Source: Limnohabitans sp. WS1
GTDB lineage: Bacteria > Pseudomonadota > Gammaproteobacteria > Burkholderiales > Burkholderiaceae_C
Assembly: GCF_003063265.1 (NCBI RefSeq)
Contig: NZ_NERU01000001.1
Span: forward strand, 620,001-684,000
DNA length: 64,000 nucleotides
Reading direction: 5' to 3'
The translations under genes were made by a program, and so were the position numbers. Under the pieces are notes generated by a model. That model was not told the origin of the DNA and searched no databases. It saw nothing but the letters and a program-made list of their open reading frames with translations. Positions 51,638 to 62,179 of this stretch are shown one piece after another (the stretch's first letter is position 1; each line of letters opens with the position of its first letter).

Positions 51638-52414
51638 ATGTCCGAGTCCCCCATCCTGAGCACCCGGCACGGACGTGTCGGTGTCATCACCCTGAACCGT
51701 CCCGCCCAGCTCAATGCGCTCAACGACGCCTTGATGGACGCACTGGGCCAGGCGCTGCTGGGTCTGGATGCGGACCCGGACATTGGCGCCATCGTCATCA
51801 CCGGCAGTGACAAGGCGTTCGCCGCCGGTGCCGACATCGCCGTGATGGCCGACTGGTCCTACATGGATGTTTTTCAAAGTGGCTTCATCACCCGCAATTG
51901 GGAAACCATCCGTCAGGTGCGCAAGCCGGTGATCGCTGCGGTGGCGGGTTACGCCATGGGCGGCGGTTGCGAGCTGGCACTGGCTTGCGACATCGTGATC
52001 GCGGCCGAGTCGGCGCAGTTTGCCCTGCCCGAAATCAAGCTGGCCATGCTGCCCGGCGCGGGGGGCACACAGCGCTTGCCGCGTGCCATTGGCAAGGCCA
52101 AAGCCATGGACATGTGCCTGTCGGCCCGCATGCTGAACGCCGAAGAAGCCGACTGCTACGGCCTGGTCTCGCGCGTGGTGCCCGACGCCGAGCTGCAGGC
52201 CGTGACGCTGAAGCTGGCCACGCAGATTGCGGGCTACTCGCTGCCCGCCTTGATGGCCATCAAGGAGTCGGTCAACCGCGCCCACGAGGCCAGCCTGACA
52301 GAAGGCATTTTGTTCGAGCGCCGTGCGCTGCACGCCCGCTTCGCCAGCGCCGACGCCCATGAAGGCATGCACGCCTTCCTCGACAAACGAAAACCCGTTT
52401 TCCAGCACCGTTAA
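51638..52414 (+). CDS. badK: Enoyl-CoA hydratase, cyclohex-1-ene-1-carboxyl-CoA hydratase-like
   Basis: This 258-residue crotonase has ITLNRPAQLNALNDALMDAL, the oxyanion-hole segments FAAGADIAVMAD and GYAMGGGCELALACD, and MLPGAGGTQRLPRAIGKAKA with a catalytic Glu. The length and many residues agree with BadK from memory, but generic short-chain enoyl-CoA hydratases look similar. The pathway needs a hydratase between AliB and BadH, and this is the only candidate present. Confidence 0.78.
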   Translation: MSESPILSTRHGRVGVITLNRPAQLNALNDALMDALGQALLGLDADPDIGAIVITGSDKAFAAGADIAVMADWSYMDVFQSGFITRNWETIRQVRKPVIAAVAGYAMGGGCELALACDIVIAAESAQFALPEIKLAMLPGAGGTQRLPRAIGKAKAMDMCLSARMLNAEEADCYGLVSRVVPDAELQAVTLKLATQIAGYSLPALMAIKESVNRAHEASLTEGILFERRALHARFASADAHEGMHAFLDKRKPVFQHR

Positions 52415-52427
52415 CCCCACTTTGACC

Positions 52428-53588
52428 ATGGCTCTCGACTCCGAATCCTTTGATCTCCTGCTGCCCACCTTGCAGCGCTTCATCCGCGAGCGCCTGATCC
52501 CAGCCGAAAACCACCTCGAAGAGCACGACGACGTGCCACTGGACATCGTTCAGGACATGAAGGACATGGGCCTGTTTGGCCTGACGGTGCCCGAAGCGTT
52601 CGGCGGCATCGGTCTGTCGGTCAGTCAAGAGGTGCTGGTTAACTACGAACTCGGCCGCACCGCGCCCGCCTTCCGCTCCGTCTTTGGCACCAACATCGGC
52701 ATCGGCTCACAAGGCATCTTGATGGACGGCACGCCCGAACAAAAAGCCGCCTACCTGCCCAGCGTGGCCAGTGGCGAGTTGATCATGTCCTTCGCACTGA
52801 CCGAGCCCGATGTCGGCACCGACGCCGCCTCGCTCAAGACCCGTGCCGAACTCGACGGCGACCACTATGTGCTGAGTGGCACCAAGCGCTACATCACCAA
52901 CGCGCCGCGTGCCGGTGCCTTCACCCTGATGGCGCGCACCGGCGGTCCTGGCGCCAGTGGCGTGTCGGCCTTCATCGTGCCGGCCGATCTGCCGGGCATC
53001 AAGCTGGGCAAGCCCGACAAGAAAATGGGCCAGCGCGGCACCAAGACCTGCGACGTGATTCTGGAGAATGTGCGCGTGCCCGCCGCCAACATCATCGGCG
53101 GCGTGCCCGGCCAAGGCTTCAAGACCGCCATGAAAGTGCTGGACCGTGGGCGCCTGAACATCTCGGCCGTCTCCTGCGGATTGGCCTCGCGCATCCTGGA
53201 TGAGGCCCGCAGCTACGCCCGCGACCGCAAACAGTTCGGCAAACCGATTGGCGAGTTCCAACTGATCCAGGCCATGCTGGCCGACAGCCAAGCCGAGCTG
53301 CTGGCGGGTTGGTCGCTGGTCAAGGACGTGGCTGCGCGCTTTGACCTCAAGCCGCCGCATGTGTCTGACCCTGAAATTTCGATGCAGGTGTCATGCGCCA
53401 AGCTGTTCTCCACCGAGATGGTGGGCCGCGTGGCCGACCGCGGCGTTCAGATCCACGGCGGGGCAGGTTACATCAATGAATACCCGGTCGAGCGCTTTTA
53501 CCGCGACGCCCGCCTGCTGCGCCTGTACGAAGGCACCACCCAGGTGCAGCAAATCATCATCGGCCGCGAACTGTTGCGCGCGGCCTGA
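52428..53588 (+). CDS. Acyl-CoA dehydrogenase
   Basis: This 386-residue FAD-dependent dehydrogenase has [60 protein letters not shown] and the C-terminal [20 protein letters not shown], with [17 protein letters not shown] after it. It could act on the pimeloyl-CoA formed by BadI or on a later beta-oxidation intermediate. The ATG at 52428 lies 13 bp after the hydratase stop; residues predicted upstream overlap that gene and are discounted. Confidence 0.9.
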   Translation: MALDSESFDLLLPTLQRFIRERLIPAENHLEEHDDVPLDIVQDMKDMGLFGLTVPEAFGGIGLSVSQEVLVNYELGRTAPAFRSVFGTNIGIGSQGILMDGTPEQKAAYLPSVASGELIMSFALTEPDVGTDAASLKTRAELDGDHYVLSGTKRYITNAPRAGAFTLMARTGGPGASGVSAFIVPADLPGIKLGKPDKKMGQRGTKTCDVILENVRVPAANIIGGVPGQGFKTAMKVLDRGRLNISAVSCGLASRILDEARSYARDRKQFGKPIGEFQLIQAMLADSQAELLAGWSLVKDVAARFDLKPPHVSDPEISMQVSCAKLFSTEMVGRVADRGVQIHGGAGYINEYPVERFYRDARLLRLYEGTTQVQQIIIGRELLRAA

Positions 53589-53616
53589 CACCAGACCTTT
53601 AACCCTGAGAACTCCT

Positions 53617-54804
53617 ATGGCCAACCCAAAAAATACCTTCAACTGGGAAGACCCCTTCAACCTCAGCGCCCAGCTCACCGAAGACGAGCGCCAGGTGCAG
53701 GAAGCCGCCCGCGCCTATTGCCAAGAAAAGCTGCTGCCCCGCGTGAAAGACGCGTTTCTGAATGAAACCACCGACGTGGCCATCTTCCGCGAAATGGGCG
53801 AGCTGGGCCTCTTGGGCCCAACCATCCCCGAGCAGTACGGCGGTGCAGGCCTCAACTACGTCTGCTACGGCCTGGTGGCCCGCGAGGTCGAGCGCGTGGA
53901 CAGCGGCTACCGCTCCATGATGAGCGTGCAGTCGTCCCTCGTGATGGTGCCGATCAACGACTTCGGCACCGAAGTGCAAAAACAAAAATACCTGCCTAAG
54001 CTGGCGCGTGGCGAGTGGATCGGCTGCTTTGGCCTGACCGAACCCAACCACGGCTCAGACCCCGGCAGCATGATCACCCGCGCCAAAAAGGTGGACGGCG
54101 GCTACAGCATCAGCGGCGCCAAGATGTGGATCACCAACAGCCCCATCGCCGACGTGTTTGTGGTCTGGGCCAAGGACGACGGCGGCCAGATCCGTGGCTT
54201 CATTTTGGAAAAAGGCTGGAAAGGCCTGAGCGCCCCCGCTGTGCACGGCAAGGTGGGCTTGCGCGCGTCGATCACCGGCGAGATCGTCATGGACGAAGTC
54301 TTCTGCCCTGAAGAAAACGCTTTCCCTGAAGTGCGCGGCTTGAAAGGCCCCTTCACTTGCCTGAACAGCGCCCGCTACGGCATCGCTTGGGGTGCCTTGG
54401 GCGCTGCCGAAGACTGCTATGCCCGCGCCCGCCAGTACGTGATGGACCGCCAGCAGTTCGGCCGCCCCTTGGCTGCCAACCAACTGATCCAGAAGAAACT
54501 GGCCGACATGCTGACCGAAATCAGCCTGGGCCTGCAAGGCTGCCTGCGCCTGGGCCGCATGAAGGACGAAGGCACCGCTTCGGTGGACCTGACCTCCATC
54601 CTCAAGCGCAACAGCTGCGGCAAGGCTTTGGACATCGCTCGCATGGCACGCGACATGATGGGCGGCAACGGCATCAGCGCCGAATACGGCGTGGCCCGCC
54701 ACTTGGTGAACCTGGAAGTGGTCAACACCTACGAAGGCACACACGACGTGCACGCCCTGATTTTGGGCCGGGCCATCACGGGTATCGCGGCATTCGCTAA
54801 CTGA
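53617..54804 (+). CDS. gcdH: Glutaryl-CoA dehydrogenase
   Basis: This 395-residue enzyme oxidatively decarboxylates glutaryl-CoA to crotonyl-CoA, the terminal step for odd dicarboxyl-CoA such as that derived from pimeloyl-CoA. [20 protein letters not shown] at the N-terminus and [20 protein letters not shown] are characteristic, as are [20 protein letters not shown] and the catalytic-Glu region [20 protein letters not shown]. The ATG at 53617 gives the family N-terminus. Confidence 0.95.
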   Translation: MANPKNTFNWEDPFNLSAQLTEDERQVQEAARAYCQEKLLPRVKDAFLNETTDVAIFREMGELGLLGPTIPEQYGGAGLNYVCYGLVAREVERVDSGYRSMMSVQSSLVMVPINDFGTEVQKQKYLPKLARGEWIGCFGLTEPNHGSDPGSMITRAKKVDGGYSISGAKMWITNSPIADVFVVWAKDDGGQIRGFILEKGWKGLSAPAVHGKVGLRASITGEIVMDEVFCPEENAFPEVRGLKGPFTCLNSARYGIAWGALGAAEDCYARARQYVMDRQQFGRPLAANQLIQKKLADMLTEISLGLQGCLRLGRMKDEGTASVDLTSILKRNSCGKALDIARMARDMMGGNGISAEYGVARHLVNLEVVNTYEGTHDVHALILGRAITGIAAFAN

Positions 54805-54822
54805 TTCACAAGGAGTCAAGCC

Positions 54823-55578
54823 ATGAAAATTCTCGTTCCCGTCAAGCGGGTGGTGGACTACAACGTCAAGGTCCGTGTCAAGTCCGATGGTTCGGGCGTG
54901 GACATTGCCAACGTCAAGATGAGCATGAACCCCTTTGACGAGATCGCCGTCGAAGAAGCCGTGCGCCTGAAAGAAAAAGGTTTGGCCACTGAAGTCATCG
55001 CGGTGTCTTGCGGCGTGACCCAGTGCCAGGAAACCTTGCGCACCGCCATGGCCATTGGTGCCGACCGCGGCATTTTGGTTGAGACCCCTGCCGACTTGGA
55101 CCTGCAGCCCTTGGCAGTGGCCAAACTCCTCAAGGCTTTGGTGGACAAAGAGCAACCCGGTCTGATCATTTTGGGCAAACAAGCCATTGACGACGATTGC
55201 AACCAGACGGGCCAGATGCTGGCCGCTTTGGCCGATCTGCCCCAAGCCACCTTTGCCTCCAAGGTCAACATCGTGGATGGCAAAGCCCAGGTGACCCGAG
55301 AGATCGATGGCGGCCTGGAAGTGCTGAGCATCAGCCTGCCAGCGGTGGTGACCACCGACCTGCGCCTGAACGAACCACGCTACGTGACCTTGCCCAACAT
55401 CATGAAGGCCAAGAAAAAGCAGCTGGACAACTTCAAGCCTGAAGACCTAGGCGTGGATGTGGCCCCCCGCATCAAGACCCTGAAAGTGGCAGAGCCTGCC
55501 AAGCGCAGCGCTGGCATCAAGGTGCCCGATGTGGCCACGCTGGTGGACAAGCTCAAGAACGTGGCCAAGGTCATCTGA
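54823..55578 (+). CDS. etfB: Electron transfer flavoprotein beta subunit
   Basis: This 251-residue AMP-binding subunit of ETF starts [20 protein letters not shown] and contains [19 protein letters not shown], the recognition loop region [19 protein letters not shown] and the family core [20 protein letters not shown]. It receives electrons from AliB, the acyl-CoA dehydrogenase and GcdH encoded upstream. Confidence 0.97.
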   Translation: MKILVPVKRVVDYNVKVRVKSDGSGVDIANVKMSMNPFDEIAVEEAVRLKEKGLATEVIAVSCGVTQCQETLRTAMAIGADRGILVETPADLDLQPLAVAKLLKALVDKEQPGLIILGKQAIDDDCNQTGQMLAALADLPQATFASKVNIVDGKAQVTREIDGGLEVLSISLPAVVTTDLRLNEPRYVTLPNIMKAKKKQLDNFKPEDLGVDVAPRIKTLKVAEPAKRSAGIKVPDVATLVDKLKNVAKVI

Positions 55579-55595
55579 CCATCCAAGGAAATCTC

Positions 55596-56528
55596 ATGAC
55601 TTCTCTCGTTATTGCCGAACACGACAACGCCTCCATCAAGGGCGCAACTCTTAATACGATCACGGCCGCTGCCGCTTGTGGTGGTGATGTGCATCTGCTG
55701 GTGGCGGGCCACAATGCCGCTGCTGCTGCGCAAGCTGCTGCCCAAATCGTGGGTGTATCCAAAGTGATCCACGCTGACAGCCAAGCCTTGGCCCATGGCC
55801 TGGCCGAGAATGTCGCAGCCCAGGTGCTGGCGATTGCTGGCAACTACAGCCACATCCTGTTCCCAGCAACCGCTGCAGGCAAGAACGTGGCCCCCCGCGT
55901 GGCCGCCAAGCTCGATGTGGCGCAAATCAGCGATGTGACGAAAGTCATCTCGGCCGACACCTTCGAGCGCCCCATCTACGCGGGCAACGCCATGGCCACC
56001 GTGCAAAGCACCGACGGCACCAAAGTCATCACCGTGCGCACCACCGGCTTTGACGCCGCAGTCGCCACGGGGGGCAGTGCCGCGGTGGAAAGCGCCGCAG
56101 CCCAAGCCGACAGCGGCAAGAGCAGCTTCACGCGCAGCGAGATTGCCAAGAATGACCGCCCAGAACTGACCGCAGCCAAGATCATTGTGTCCGGTGGCCG
56201 CGCTTTGGGCAGCTCGGAAAAGTTCAACGAAGTGATGACGCCCTTGGCCGACAAACTGGGCGCCGCCATCGGTGCCAGCCGCGCAGCGGTGGACGCTGGT
56301 TACGCTGCCAACGACCTGCAAGTGGGTCAGACCGGCAAGATCGTGGCGCCTCAGTTGTATGTTGCTTGCGGCATTTCGGGTGCGATCCAGCACTTGGCGG
56401 GCATGAAGGATTCCAAGGTGATCGTGGCGATCAACAAAGACCCCGAAGCGCCGATCTTCAGCGTGGCCGACTTTGGCCTCGAAGCCGATTTGTTTGCGGC
56501 TGTGCCTGAACTCGTACAGCAGGTCTAA
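55596..56528 (+). CDS. etfA: Electron transfer flavoprotein alpha subunit
   Basis: This 310-residue FAD-binding subunit has the C-terminal FAD signature [40 protein letters not shown] and [20 protein letters not shown]. It pairs with EtfB (17-bp gap) and delivers electrons to ETF-quinone oxidoreductase, which is not in the window. It is the last gene of the long catabolic run that begins at badH. Confidence 0.97.
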   Translation: MTSLVIAEHDNASIKGATLNTITAAAACGGDVHLLVAGHNAAAAAQAAAQIVGVSKVIHADSQALAHGLAENVAAQVLAIAGNYSHILFPATAAGKNVAPRVAAKLDVAQISDVTKVISADTFERPIYAGNAMATVQSTDGTKVITVRTTGFDAAVATGGSAAVESAAAQADSGKSSFTRSEIAKNDRPELTAAKIIVSGGRALGSSEKFNEVMTPLADKLGAAIGASRAAVDAGYAANDLQVGQTGKIVAPQLYVACGISGAIQHLAGMKDSKVIVAINKDPEAPIFSVADFGLEADLFAAVPELVQQV

Positions 56529-56783
56529 ATCACTGCGAAAGCGGTCATTGGTTATCTAACGACAAACTTCTACTGTGTGTCGGCAGTAGGCGTTCGCACC
56601 AACAAGAGCGGCCCTTCATCGCTTTGCTGCGATCATGAACTTTGACCATGTCAGTTTTTCCTGAAACCGGTCAGCGGTGATGCAGGGTGTCGTGTGTTCG
56701 ACTGACTGCAATCGCTGCAAGTGGGTCATTCAACCCAAAGCCAAAGTAGGTGGATACAAAGTACAAGGCTCAATGCGCCACGC

Positions 56784-57686
56784 CTACAAGGTTGAATGAT
56801 CGAGCTTCAGCAGTGGCTCGGGCGTTTTGTGAGAGCCGAACGCCCGGGCATAGGCGCAGCTGAACTCTGCACCCACCAACACGATCTGGGCTGAAAAGTA
56901 GACCCACAACAGCACCACCACGAGCGAGCCGGCCGCGCCAAAACCCGACGCCACACCGCTGCGGCCGATGTAGGCGCCCATCAGGAACTTGCCGCCCGTG
57001 AACAGCAAGGCCGCGATCAAAGCGCCGAGCCAGACATCGGAGACCCTTACACGCTGGCGAGGCATGACCTTGTAGATCAGGCCAAACATGGTGGCCACGA
57101 GCAGGAAGCCGCCGATCGCATTGCCCGCCTGCACAACACCTTGCCAGCCGCCGAAGAAGGGGTCGAGGCTTCGGCCCATGGCCGCGAACATGGCACTGGT
57201 GACCAGCGACACGATGAGCAAAAACCCCAAGGCGAGGATCATGCCGAATGCCATCAAACGGGCCTGAACGAGCGTGAGCCAGCCGCTCTTGCGCAAGCGT
57301 TCCGGCACACCCCAGATGCGGTCGAGCGCATCTTGCAGTTCGGCAAACACCGTGGTGGCACCGACGAACAGCAACACCAAGCCCACAGCGGTCGCAGTCA
57401 GGCCTTCAGCGGGTTCGCGCACGCTGCTCAACAGGCCCTGAACGGCATCCGCACCGACATCACCCATCAGGTCCTTCAGCTGCGCCTGGATCTCACCGCG
57501 AGCGGCGTCCTCACCGAACACCAGACCGGCCACCGACACCACGATCAGCAGCAGCGGTGCCAACGAAAACAGGGTGTAGTAGGCCAATGCAGCCCCCATG
57601 CTCGGCACATAGTCGTTAAGCCAGGCGTTGGCAACCTGTTTGAACAATCCCCACCACGCCTTGATTGGGATGTTCGTTTGGGACAT
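56784..57686 (-). CDS. YihY/BrkB-family membrane protein
   Basis: This 300-residue protein has six hydrophobic segments and the YihY/virulence factor BrkB pattern: DYVPSMGAALAYYTLFSLAP at the N-terminus and TVFAELQDALDRIWGVPER in the middle. GSLVVVLLWVYFSAQIVLVG and AEFSCAYARAFGS lie near the end. Despite the older ribonuclease BN name, these are membrane proteins of uncertain function. The 255 bp after its 3' end (56529-56783) hold no gene and only degenerate repeat-like sequence. Confidence 0.93.
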   Translation of the reverse strand: MSQTNIPIKAWWGLFKQVANAWLNDYVPSMGAALAYYTLFSLAPLLLIVVSVAGLVFGEDAARGEIQAQLKDLMGDVGADAVQGLLSSVREPAEGLTATAVGLVLLFVGATTVFAELQDALDRIWGVPERLRKSGWLTLVQARLMAFGMILALGFLLIVSLVTSAMFAAMGRSLDPFFGGWQGVVQAGNAIGGFLLVATMFGLIYKVMPRQRVRVSDVWLGALIAALLFTGGKFLMGAYIGRSGVASGFGAAGSLVVVLLWVYFSAQIVLVGAEFSCAYARAFGSHKTPEPLLKLDHSTL

Positions 57687-58074
57687 TCACACTCCAATGA
57701 GCAAAGGGTGAGTCAAGTTAGCGCCCAAACTGCCCGCGGTCTGTTCGCTGTCCAACCCACGGGTTCGCGCGGGTGGTGGCACCGCCTGCACGCTGGATGT
57801 CATGGCTCTGGCGGATCGCGTAACCGGTTTGAGGAAGATGTGGGGTCATCTTGGGAGTGGGTCAACGACAGCTGCCGGCCTGAATCAGTTAGCCGTCCAA
57901 AATGGGGATGCCGTCAATTTTTTAGGGTCGGCTTGAAGCTGGTTCCAGGCACTCGCCATCAAGCAAACCAAGGGCCGCTTTCGACCCATAGCGGTCGACC
58001 GCACTTCAGACCCCATGGAATTCGTAGAGCGAGAGTTGCCTTTCAGTAAAGACAAATCCAATCCTAAGACCTGT
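57687..58074. other. Gene-free region with dispersed element B
   Basis: This 388-bp gap lies between BrkB and transketolase. Apart from the repeat copy at 57875-57942 I see no gene, terminator or promoter I can support. Confidence 0.6.
57875..57942. repeat. Dispersed palindromic element, copy B
   Basis: It is homologous along its whole length to copy A (43378-43443): it starts CCGGCCTGAATCAGTTAGCC and ends GGCTTGAAGCTGG, with several indels in between. The ACGACAGCTG before it also resembles the flank of copy A. Confidence 0.65.
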
Positions 58075-60057
58075 TCAATTCTTCAGCAAAGAAATGGCTT
58101 TGGTTGCCACCGCTTCGGGGGTAATTTTGAATAGCTTGTAAAGGGATTCGGCCGACCCACTTGCTCCAAAGCCGGTCATGCCCACAAAGCCGCCATCGAG
58201 CCCAAGGTAAGCATCCCAGCCTTGGCGCACAGCGGCCTCAACGCCCACCCGTACACCACAGCCCAGTACGCTTTTGCGATAAGAATCATCTTGCGCGTTG
58301 AACAGTTCCCAACAGGGAAGAGAGACCACAGCAGTGGCAATCCCATCAGCTTCAAGCTGTTCGCGAGCAGCCACAGCCAGCGCTACTTCAGAGCCTGTAG
58401 CCAGCAGCGTGACCCGACGCGTGCCGCAGGCGCTTTCATGAAGCACATATCCCCCGCGACTTGCCAGGTTGGCAGGTGTGTGAATGGTGCGTACCAAGGG
58501 TAGCGACTGCCGTGCAAAGATCAGACTGACTGGACCCGTGCTGTGAGCCAATGCCGCTTCCCAGCACTCCGCTGCTTCAACTGCGTCGGCAGGGCGCATG
58601 ACCAGCATGTTGGGCATGGCGCGTAGCGAAGACAGAATTTCTACCGGCTGATGTGTGGGACCGTTTTTGCCGATCCCTATCGAGTCGTGGCTGAACACGA
58701 ATTTGACTGGAAGCCCCATGAGTGCCGCCATGCGCATGGCGGGTCGCTGGTAATCGGCAAAGGCCAGATAGGTCACCGATATCGGCAGCACACCGCCGTG
58801 CGCCGCCATGCCGTTGGCCATTGAGCCCATCACATGCTCACGCACGCCGCAATGCACATATGAGCCACTGCGATCGTCTGCGGTGAAAGCCGTTAGGCCT
58901 CGCTTGTGGCTGGTGGGTGCTTCCAAGTCGGCGCAGCCAACCATGCGCTCCGGGAAAACGGGGGTCAGCAGGTCATTGATTTCGGCTGAGATGAATATGC
59001 CGCTGGGTGATGGTGGTGCTTGCAGGGCATTTTTTTTGAAGTCCAGCAAGACTTGCTGCCAATTACTAGGTAGTTCACCGCGTATCACGCGTTCAAATTC
59101 AGCGCGCTTGTCTTCAGGCAATGCTGCCACACGCGCTTGCCATGCGACGTGTTCGTCGTTACTGCGTTGACCAGCAGCTCGCCAAGCCTGCTGAACATCA
59201 CTGGGCACTTCAAACGGACCTTGCGTCCAGCCCAGCAAGTCGCGTGCGGCCTGGGCATCTTCTGCAAACAAGCGACCGCTGTGGCCGCCCCGTTGGCCCT
59301 GAAGGCGGGCAATACCCTTAGCGATGACAGTGCGACACGCTAGCATGGACGGTCGAGAATCCGCGCGTGCGGCATCCAGTCCTGCAGACACCGCCTCGAT
59401 GTCATGGCCATCTACCTCAACCACATGCCAGCCCGCTACGCGAAAGCGCGCAGCCACGTTTTCGCTGATGGATAAGTCGGTGCTGCCGTCGTCAGTGATC
59501 TGGTTGTCGTCCCACAACAGCACCAGCTTGCTCAATTTCAGATGGCCTGCAAGCGAAATCATCTCTTGGCCCACGCCCTCTTGGAGGCAGCCGTCGCCCA
59601 CAAACGCATAGGTGTGGTGATTGACCAAATCACGACCAAAGTGAGCGTTCAAATACGCCTCGGCAACGGCCATGCCGAAGGCGTTGGCAATGCCCTGACC
59701 CAGCGGGCCTGTGGTGACTTCGATGCCGATGGCCGTGTTACGTTCTGGATGACCTTCGCAGTGCGAACCCAGCTCGCGAAAGCGCTGGATTTCTTCAATC
59801 GGAAAGTCTGGATATCCCGTCAGGTGCAGCAGCGAATACAACAGCATCGAGCCATGTCCGTTGGAAAGCACCACGCGGTCGCGGTCAAACCAGTTGGGCT
59901 CAGAGGGATTGAATTTGAGGTGACGTGTGTAAAGCGCGGTGGCGATCTCTGCCATGCCCAGCGGTACACCCTGATGCCCTTCTTGTGCGCGTACGATGGC
60001 GTCGATCGAGAGAAAACGGATGGCGTGGGCCAGGGCATTTTGTGGGTGTGAGCTCAT
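58075..60057 (-). CDS. tkt: Transketolase (divergent form)
   Basis: This 660-residue thiamine diphosphate enzyme transfers two-carbon ketol units between sugars. It has VVLSNGHGSMLLYSLLHLTG, EVTTGPLGQGIANAFGMAVA, the ThDP motif FVGDGCLQEGVGQEMISLAG, and the pyrimidine-domain motifs HCGVREHVMGSMANGMAAHG and FSHDSIGIGKNGPTHQPVE. The usual GHPG(A/M)P(M/L)GMA segment reads GHQGVPLGMA. The position beside two LysR genes and a SAF-domain dehydrogenase suggests a catabolic paralogue rather than the housekeeping enzyme; this is inferred. Confidence 0.93.
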   Translation of the reverse strand: MSSHPQNALAHAIRFLSIDAIVRAQEGHQGVPLGMAEIATALYTRHLKFNPSEPNWFDRDRVVLSNGHGSMLLYSLLHLTGYPDFPIEEIQRFRELGSHCEGHPERNTAIGIEVTTGPLGQGIANAFGMAVAEAYLNAHFGRDLVNHHTYAFVGDGCLQEGVGQEMISLAGHLKLSKLVLLWDDNQITDDGSTDLSISENVAARFRVAGWHVVEVDGHDIEAVSAGLDAARADSRPSMLACRTVIAKGIARLQGQRGGHSGRLFAEDAQAARDLLGWTQGPFEVPSDVQQAWRAAGQRSNDEHVAWQARVAALPEDKRAEFERVIRGELPSNWQQVLLDFKKNALQAPPSPSGIFISAEINDLLTPVFPERMVGCADLEAPTSHKRGLTAFTADDRSGSYVHCGVREHVMGSMANGMAAHGGVLPISVTYLAFADYQRPAMRMAALMGLPVKFVFSHDSIGIGKNGPTHQPVEILSSLRAMPNMLVMRPADAVEAAECWEAALAHSTGPVSLIFARQSLPLVRTIHTPANLASRGGYVLHESACGTRRVTLLATGSEVALAVAAREQLEADGIATAVVSLPCWELFNAQDDSYRKSVLGCGVRVGVEAAVRQGWDAYLGLDGGFVGMTGFGASGSAESLYKLFKITPEAVATKAISLLKN

Positions 60058-60240
60058 GGGCTGCGGCTGCCGTGCTGCAAAGCCAGGCGCCAGTCTCCGT
60101 TGGTTTCAATGTCGTGGCCGAGATTTTTACGGGCAGGCCACATCAACACAAGCGAAGAAAACTCACGCCTTCATGAAAGGTTTTCAACCATGATCGGGGC
60201 GGCCCTCAGGCAGGGCCAAAGTTTCAATTCAATAACTTTT

Positions 60241-61122
60241 TTACCGAGACGGTTGAACTTCGTCCCGTAGCCAGGCCATAAAGCTGCGTACTTCAGGCTT
60301 TGAGGCGTGGCGTTCCGGGTACACCACGAAGTGGGCTTGGACTTCCATGCACATTTGTTCTCCAAAGACAGGTTGCAATCGGCCACTGGCGATCAGGGGG
60401 CTGCCGATGCTGGTGCTCTCCAGAGCCACGCCTAGGCTTTGAACGGCGGCATCAAGACTCATCATTGCACGGTCAAAACGCAGGCCCATGCGTTCAGGTC
60501 GTTGGTCACCGGCAAAGCGTGCAAACCATTCGGGCCATTGCACTACGCTAACGCTGGATTGGATCAGCGGTACACGGAGCAGGTCGGAAGTCGTGTGCAA
60601 GCGATGGATGCGGATGAATTCTGGACTGGCCAGAGGCAGGATTTTTTCTGTAAAGATCGGTTCAACCTCCAGATTCGGCCAGTTCGGTAGCCCGTAGCGA
60701 ATGTCGACGTCCATCTGACCGAGTTGGAAGTCCGAATGCACATGCGAGGCTGACAGCATCATCGAGATGTTCGGGTGCCGCTCGGTGAATTTGCCTATGC
60801 GTGGCATCAACCACAAGCTGGCAAAGCTGGGGCTGCTGTGCACATACAGGGTGTCCTGCACACCATGGCGTAAGTCTTCGGTCGCAGTGTTGATGGCGCC
60901 CAGAGCGCTCGCCACACGCTCCAGATATTGCCGACCTCTAGGGGTGAGCTCGACGCCCCGGGCCGAGCGCTCGAAAAGACGCACGCCCAGAATGCTCTCG
61001 AGTTTGGCGACCTGGTGACTGACGGCAGAAGGCGTCAGATGCAACTCCTCTGCGGCCAGCGAAAAGCTTTTACGCCGGGCAATGGCTTCAAAGGCCTGCA
61101 GGGCAGAAAGAGGCGGGATCAT
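60241..61122 (-). CDS. LysR-family regulator (GcvA-like)
   Basis: This 293-residue protein has the GcvA-type N-terminus IPPLSALQAFEAIARRKSFS, LTPSAVSHQVAKLESILGVR and LFERSARGVELTPRG. The effector domain contains SPSFASLWLMPRIGKFTERH and VDIRYGLPNWPNLEVEPIFT. The start is placed at 61122; an extension upstream is possible. It is divergent from a second LysR gene (166-bp gap) and 183 bp upstream of the transketolase gene on the same strand. Confidence 0.92.
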   Translation of the reverse strand: MIPPLSALQAFEAIARRKSFSLAAEELHLTPSAVSHQVAKLESILGVRLFERSARGVELTPRGRQYLERVASALGAINTATEDLRHGVQDTLYVHSSPSFASLWLMPRIGKFTERHPNISMMLSASHVHSDFQLGQMDVDIRYGLPNWPNLEVEPIFTEKILPLASPEFIRIHRLHTTSDLLRVPLIQSSVSVVQWPEWFARFAGDQRPERMGLRFDRAMMSLDAAVQSLGVALESTSIGSPLIASGRLQPVFGEQMCMEVQAHFVVYPERHASKPEVRSFMAWLRDEVQPSR

Positions 61123-61288
61123 GGCAGTTGAATGAAGCGGGGCTGAATGAAACTGAAGGAAATCGGACTCGATTGCTGTATCGACATTGCGCTCTAAGGT
61201 TATCAGAGATGATCCTGCGTCTTTCTCGAATGTCAGATTTAAAGGTATATCCTTGATATTCACTGATGAAGTTAACCCACGGACGAAG

Positions 61289-62179
61289 ATGACCTTACCT
61301 TTGCGAGCAATCGCCGTATTCGAAGTGGTGGCACGCAGTTGCAGCCTGACCAAGGCCGCTGCTGAGTTGTTTGTGACCACTTCGGCTGTGAGCCAGCAGA
61401 TTCATGTGCTCGAATTGCACTTGGGCACGACTTTGCTTAAGAAAGCAGGTCGCGGCGTCGCACTGACCGAGGCCGGTGAGCGCTACTTTGAAATGATTGC
61501 GCCGGACGTGCAGCGTATTGGCGAGGCGACCCAAAGGATTCGCGGATTTCGGTCGCGAACGGCACTGACCGTGCGCACCACACCCACTTTGGGCAGCAAG
61601 TGGCTCTTGCCGCGGCTGGGTAGATTTCTTAACGCCAATCCTGATGTGGACTTTCGCCTGAACGCCACCACGGAACCGACCGACTTCAGCCGTGAAGCCG
61701 TCGATATCGAAATTCGTCACGGCGAGGGGCAGTGGCCGGGTGTCTTTGTCGAGGGCCTAGCCGAAGAAAACTTCATGCCGGTGTGTGCCCCAAGTTATGC
61801 AGCCGCCGGCACGCTGGAGTTGGCAGAACTCCCGCACCGCCGGCTGATTTTTTCGGTCAAGGCGCAATTGCAATGGTCTCAGTGGTTTGCCTCGTTGGGC
61901 GTGGAAACGAGTCTCAAGGGCGAGCGGCTACTTTTAGACCGCAGCCACATGGCGATCGACGCTGCGGTCGATGGCCTTGGCATCGCGCTCGAGAGTAATC
62001 TGATGATGTGGCGGGAACTGCGTGAGGGCACGCTGGTGTGCCCGATTAGCAAGCCTCCAGCGATTACCCTCACGACGCAATGGCTGGTATGCCCATATGA
62101 CCACCTGCGGAAGGCCAAAGTCCAGTTGTTTCTCGACTGGCTGCGCCAGGAGCGGGCAACCTGGCAAGGTGCCGTTTAA
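61289..62179 (+). CDS. LysR-family regulator (GcvA-like), second of a divergent pair
   Basis: This 296-residue protein resembles its divergent neighbour: LPLRAIAVFEVVARSCSLTK, FVTTSAVSQQIHVLELHLGT, TTPTLGSKWLLPRLGRFLNA and VDIEIRHGEGQWPGVFVEGL. The two probably arose by duplication. The shared 166-bp intergenic region carries a small ATATC/GATAT palindrome (61247-61259) and a repeated GAATGAA. It could control the SAF-domain dehydrogenase gene downstream. Confidence 0.92.
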   Translation: MTLPLRAIAVFEVVARSCSLTKAAAELFVTTSAVSQQIHVLELHLGTTLLKKAGRGVALTEAGERYFEMIAPDVQRIGEATQRIRGFRSRTALTVRTTPTLGSKWLLPRLGRFLNANPDVDFRLNATTEPTDFSREAVDIEIRHGEGQWPGVFVEGLAEENFMPVCAPSYAAAGTLELAELPHRRLIFSVKAQLQWSQWFASLGVETSLKGERLLLDRSHMAIDAAVDGLGIALESNLMMWRELREGTLVCPISKPPAITLTTQWLVCPYDHLRKAKVQLFLDWLRQERATWQGAV

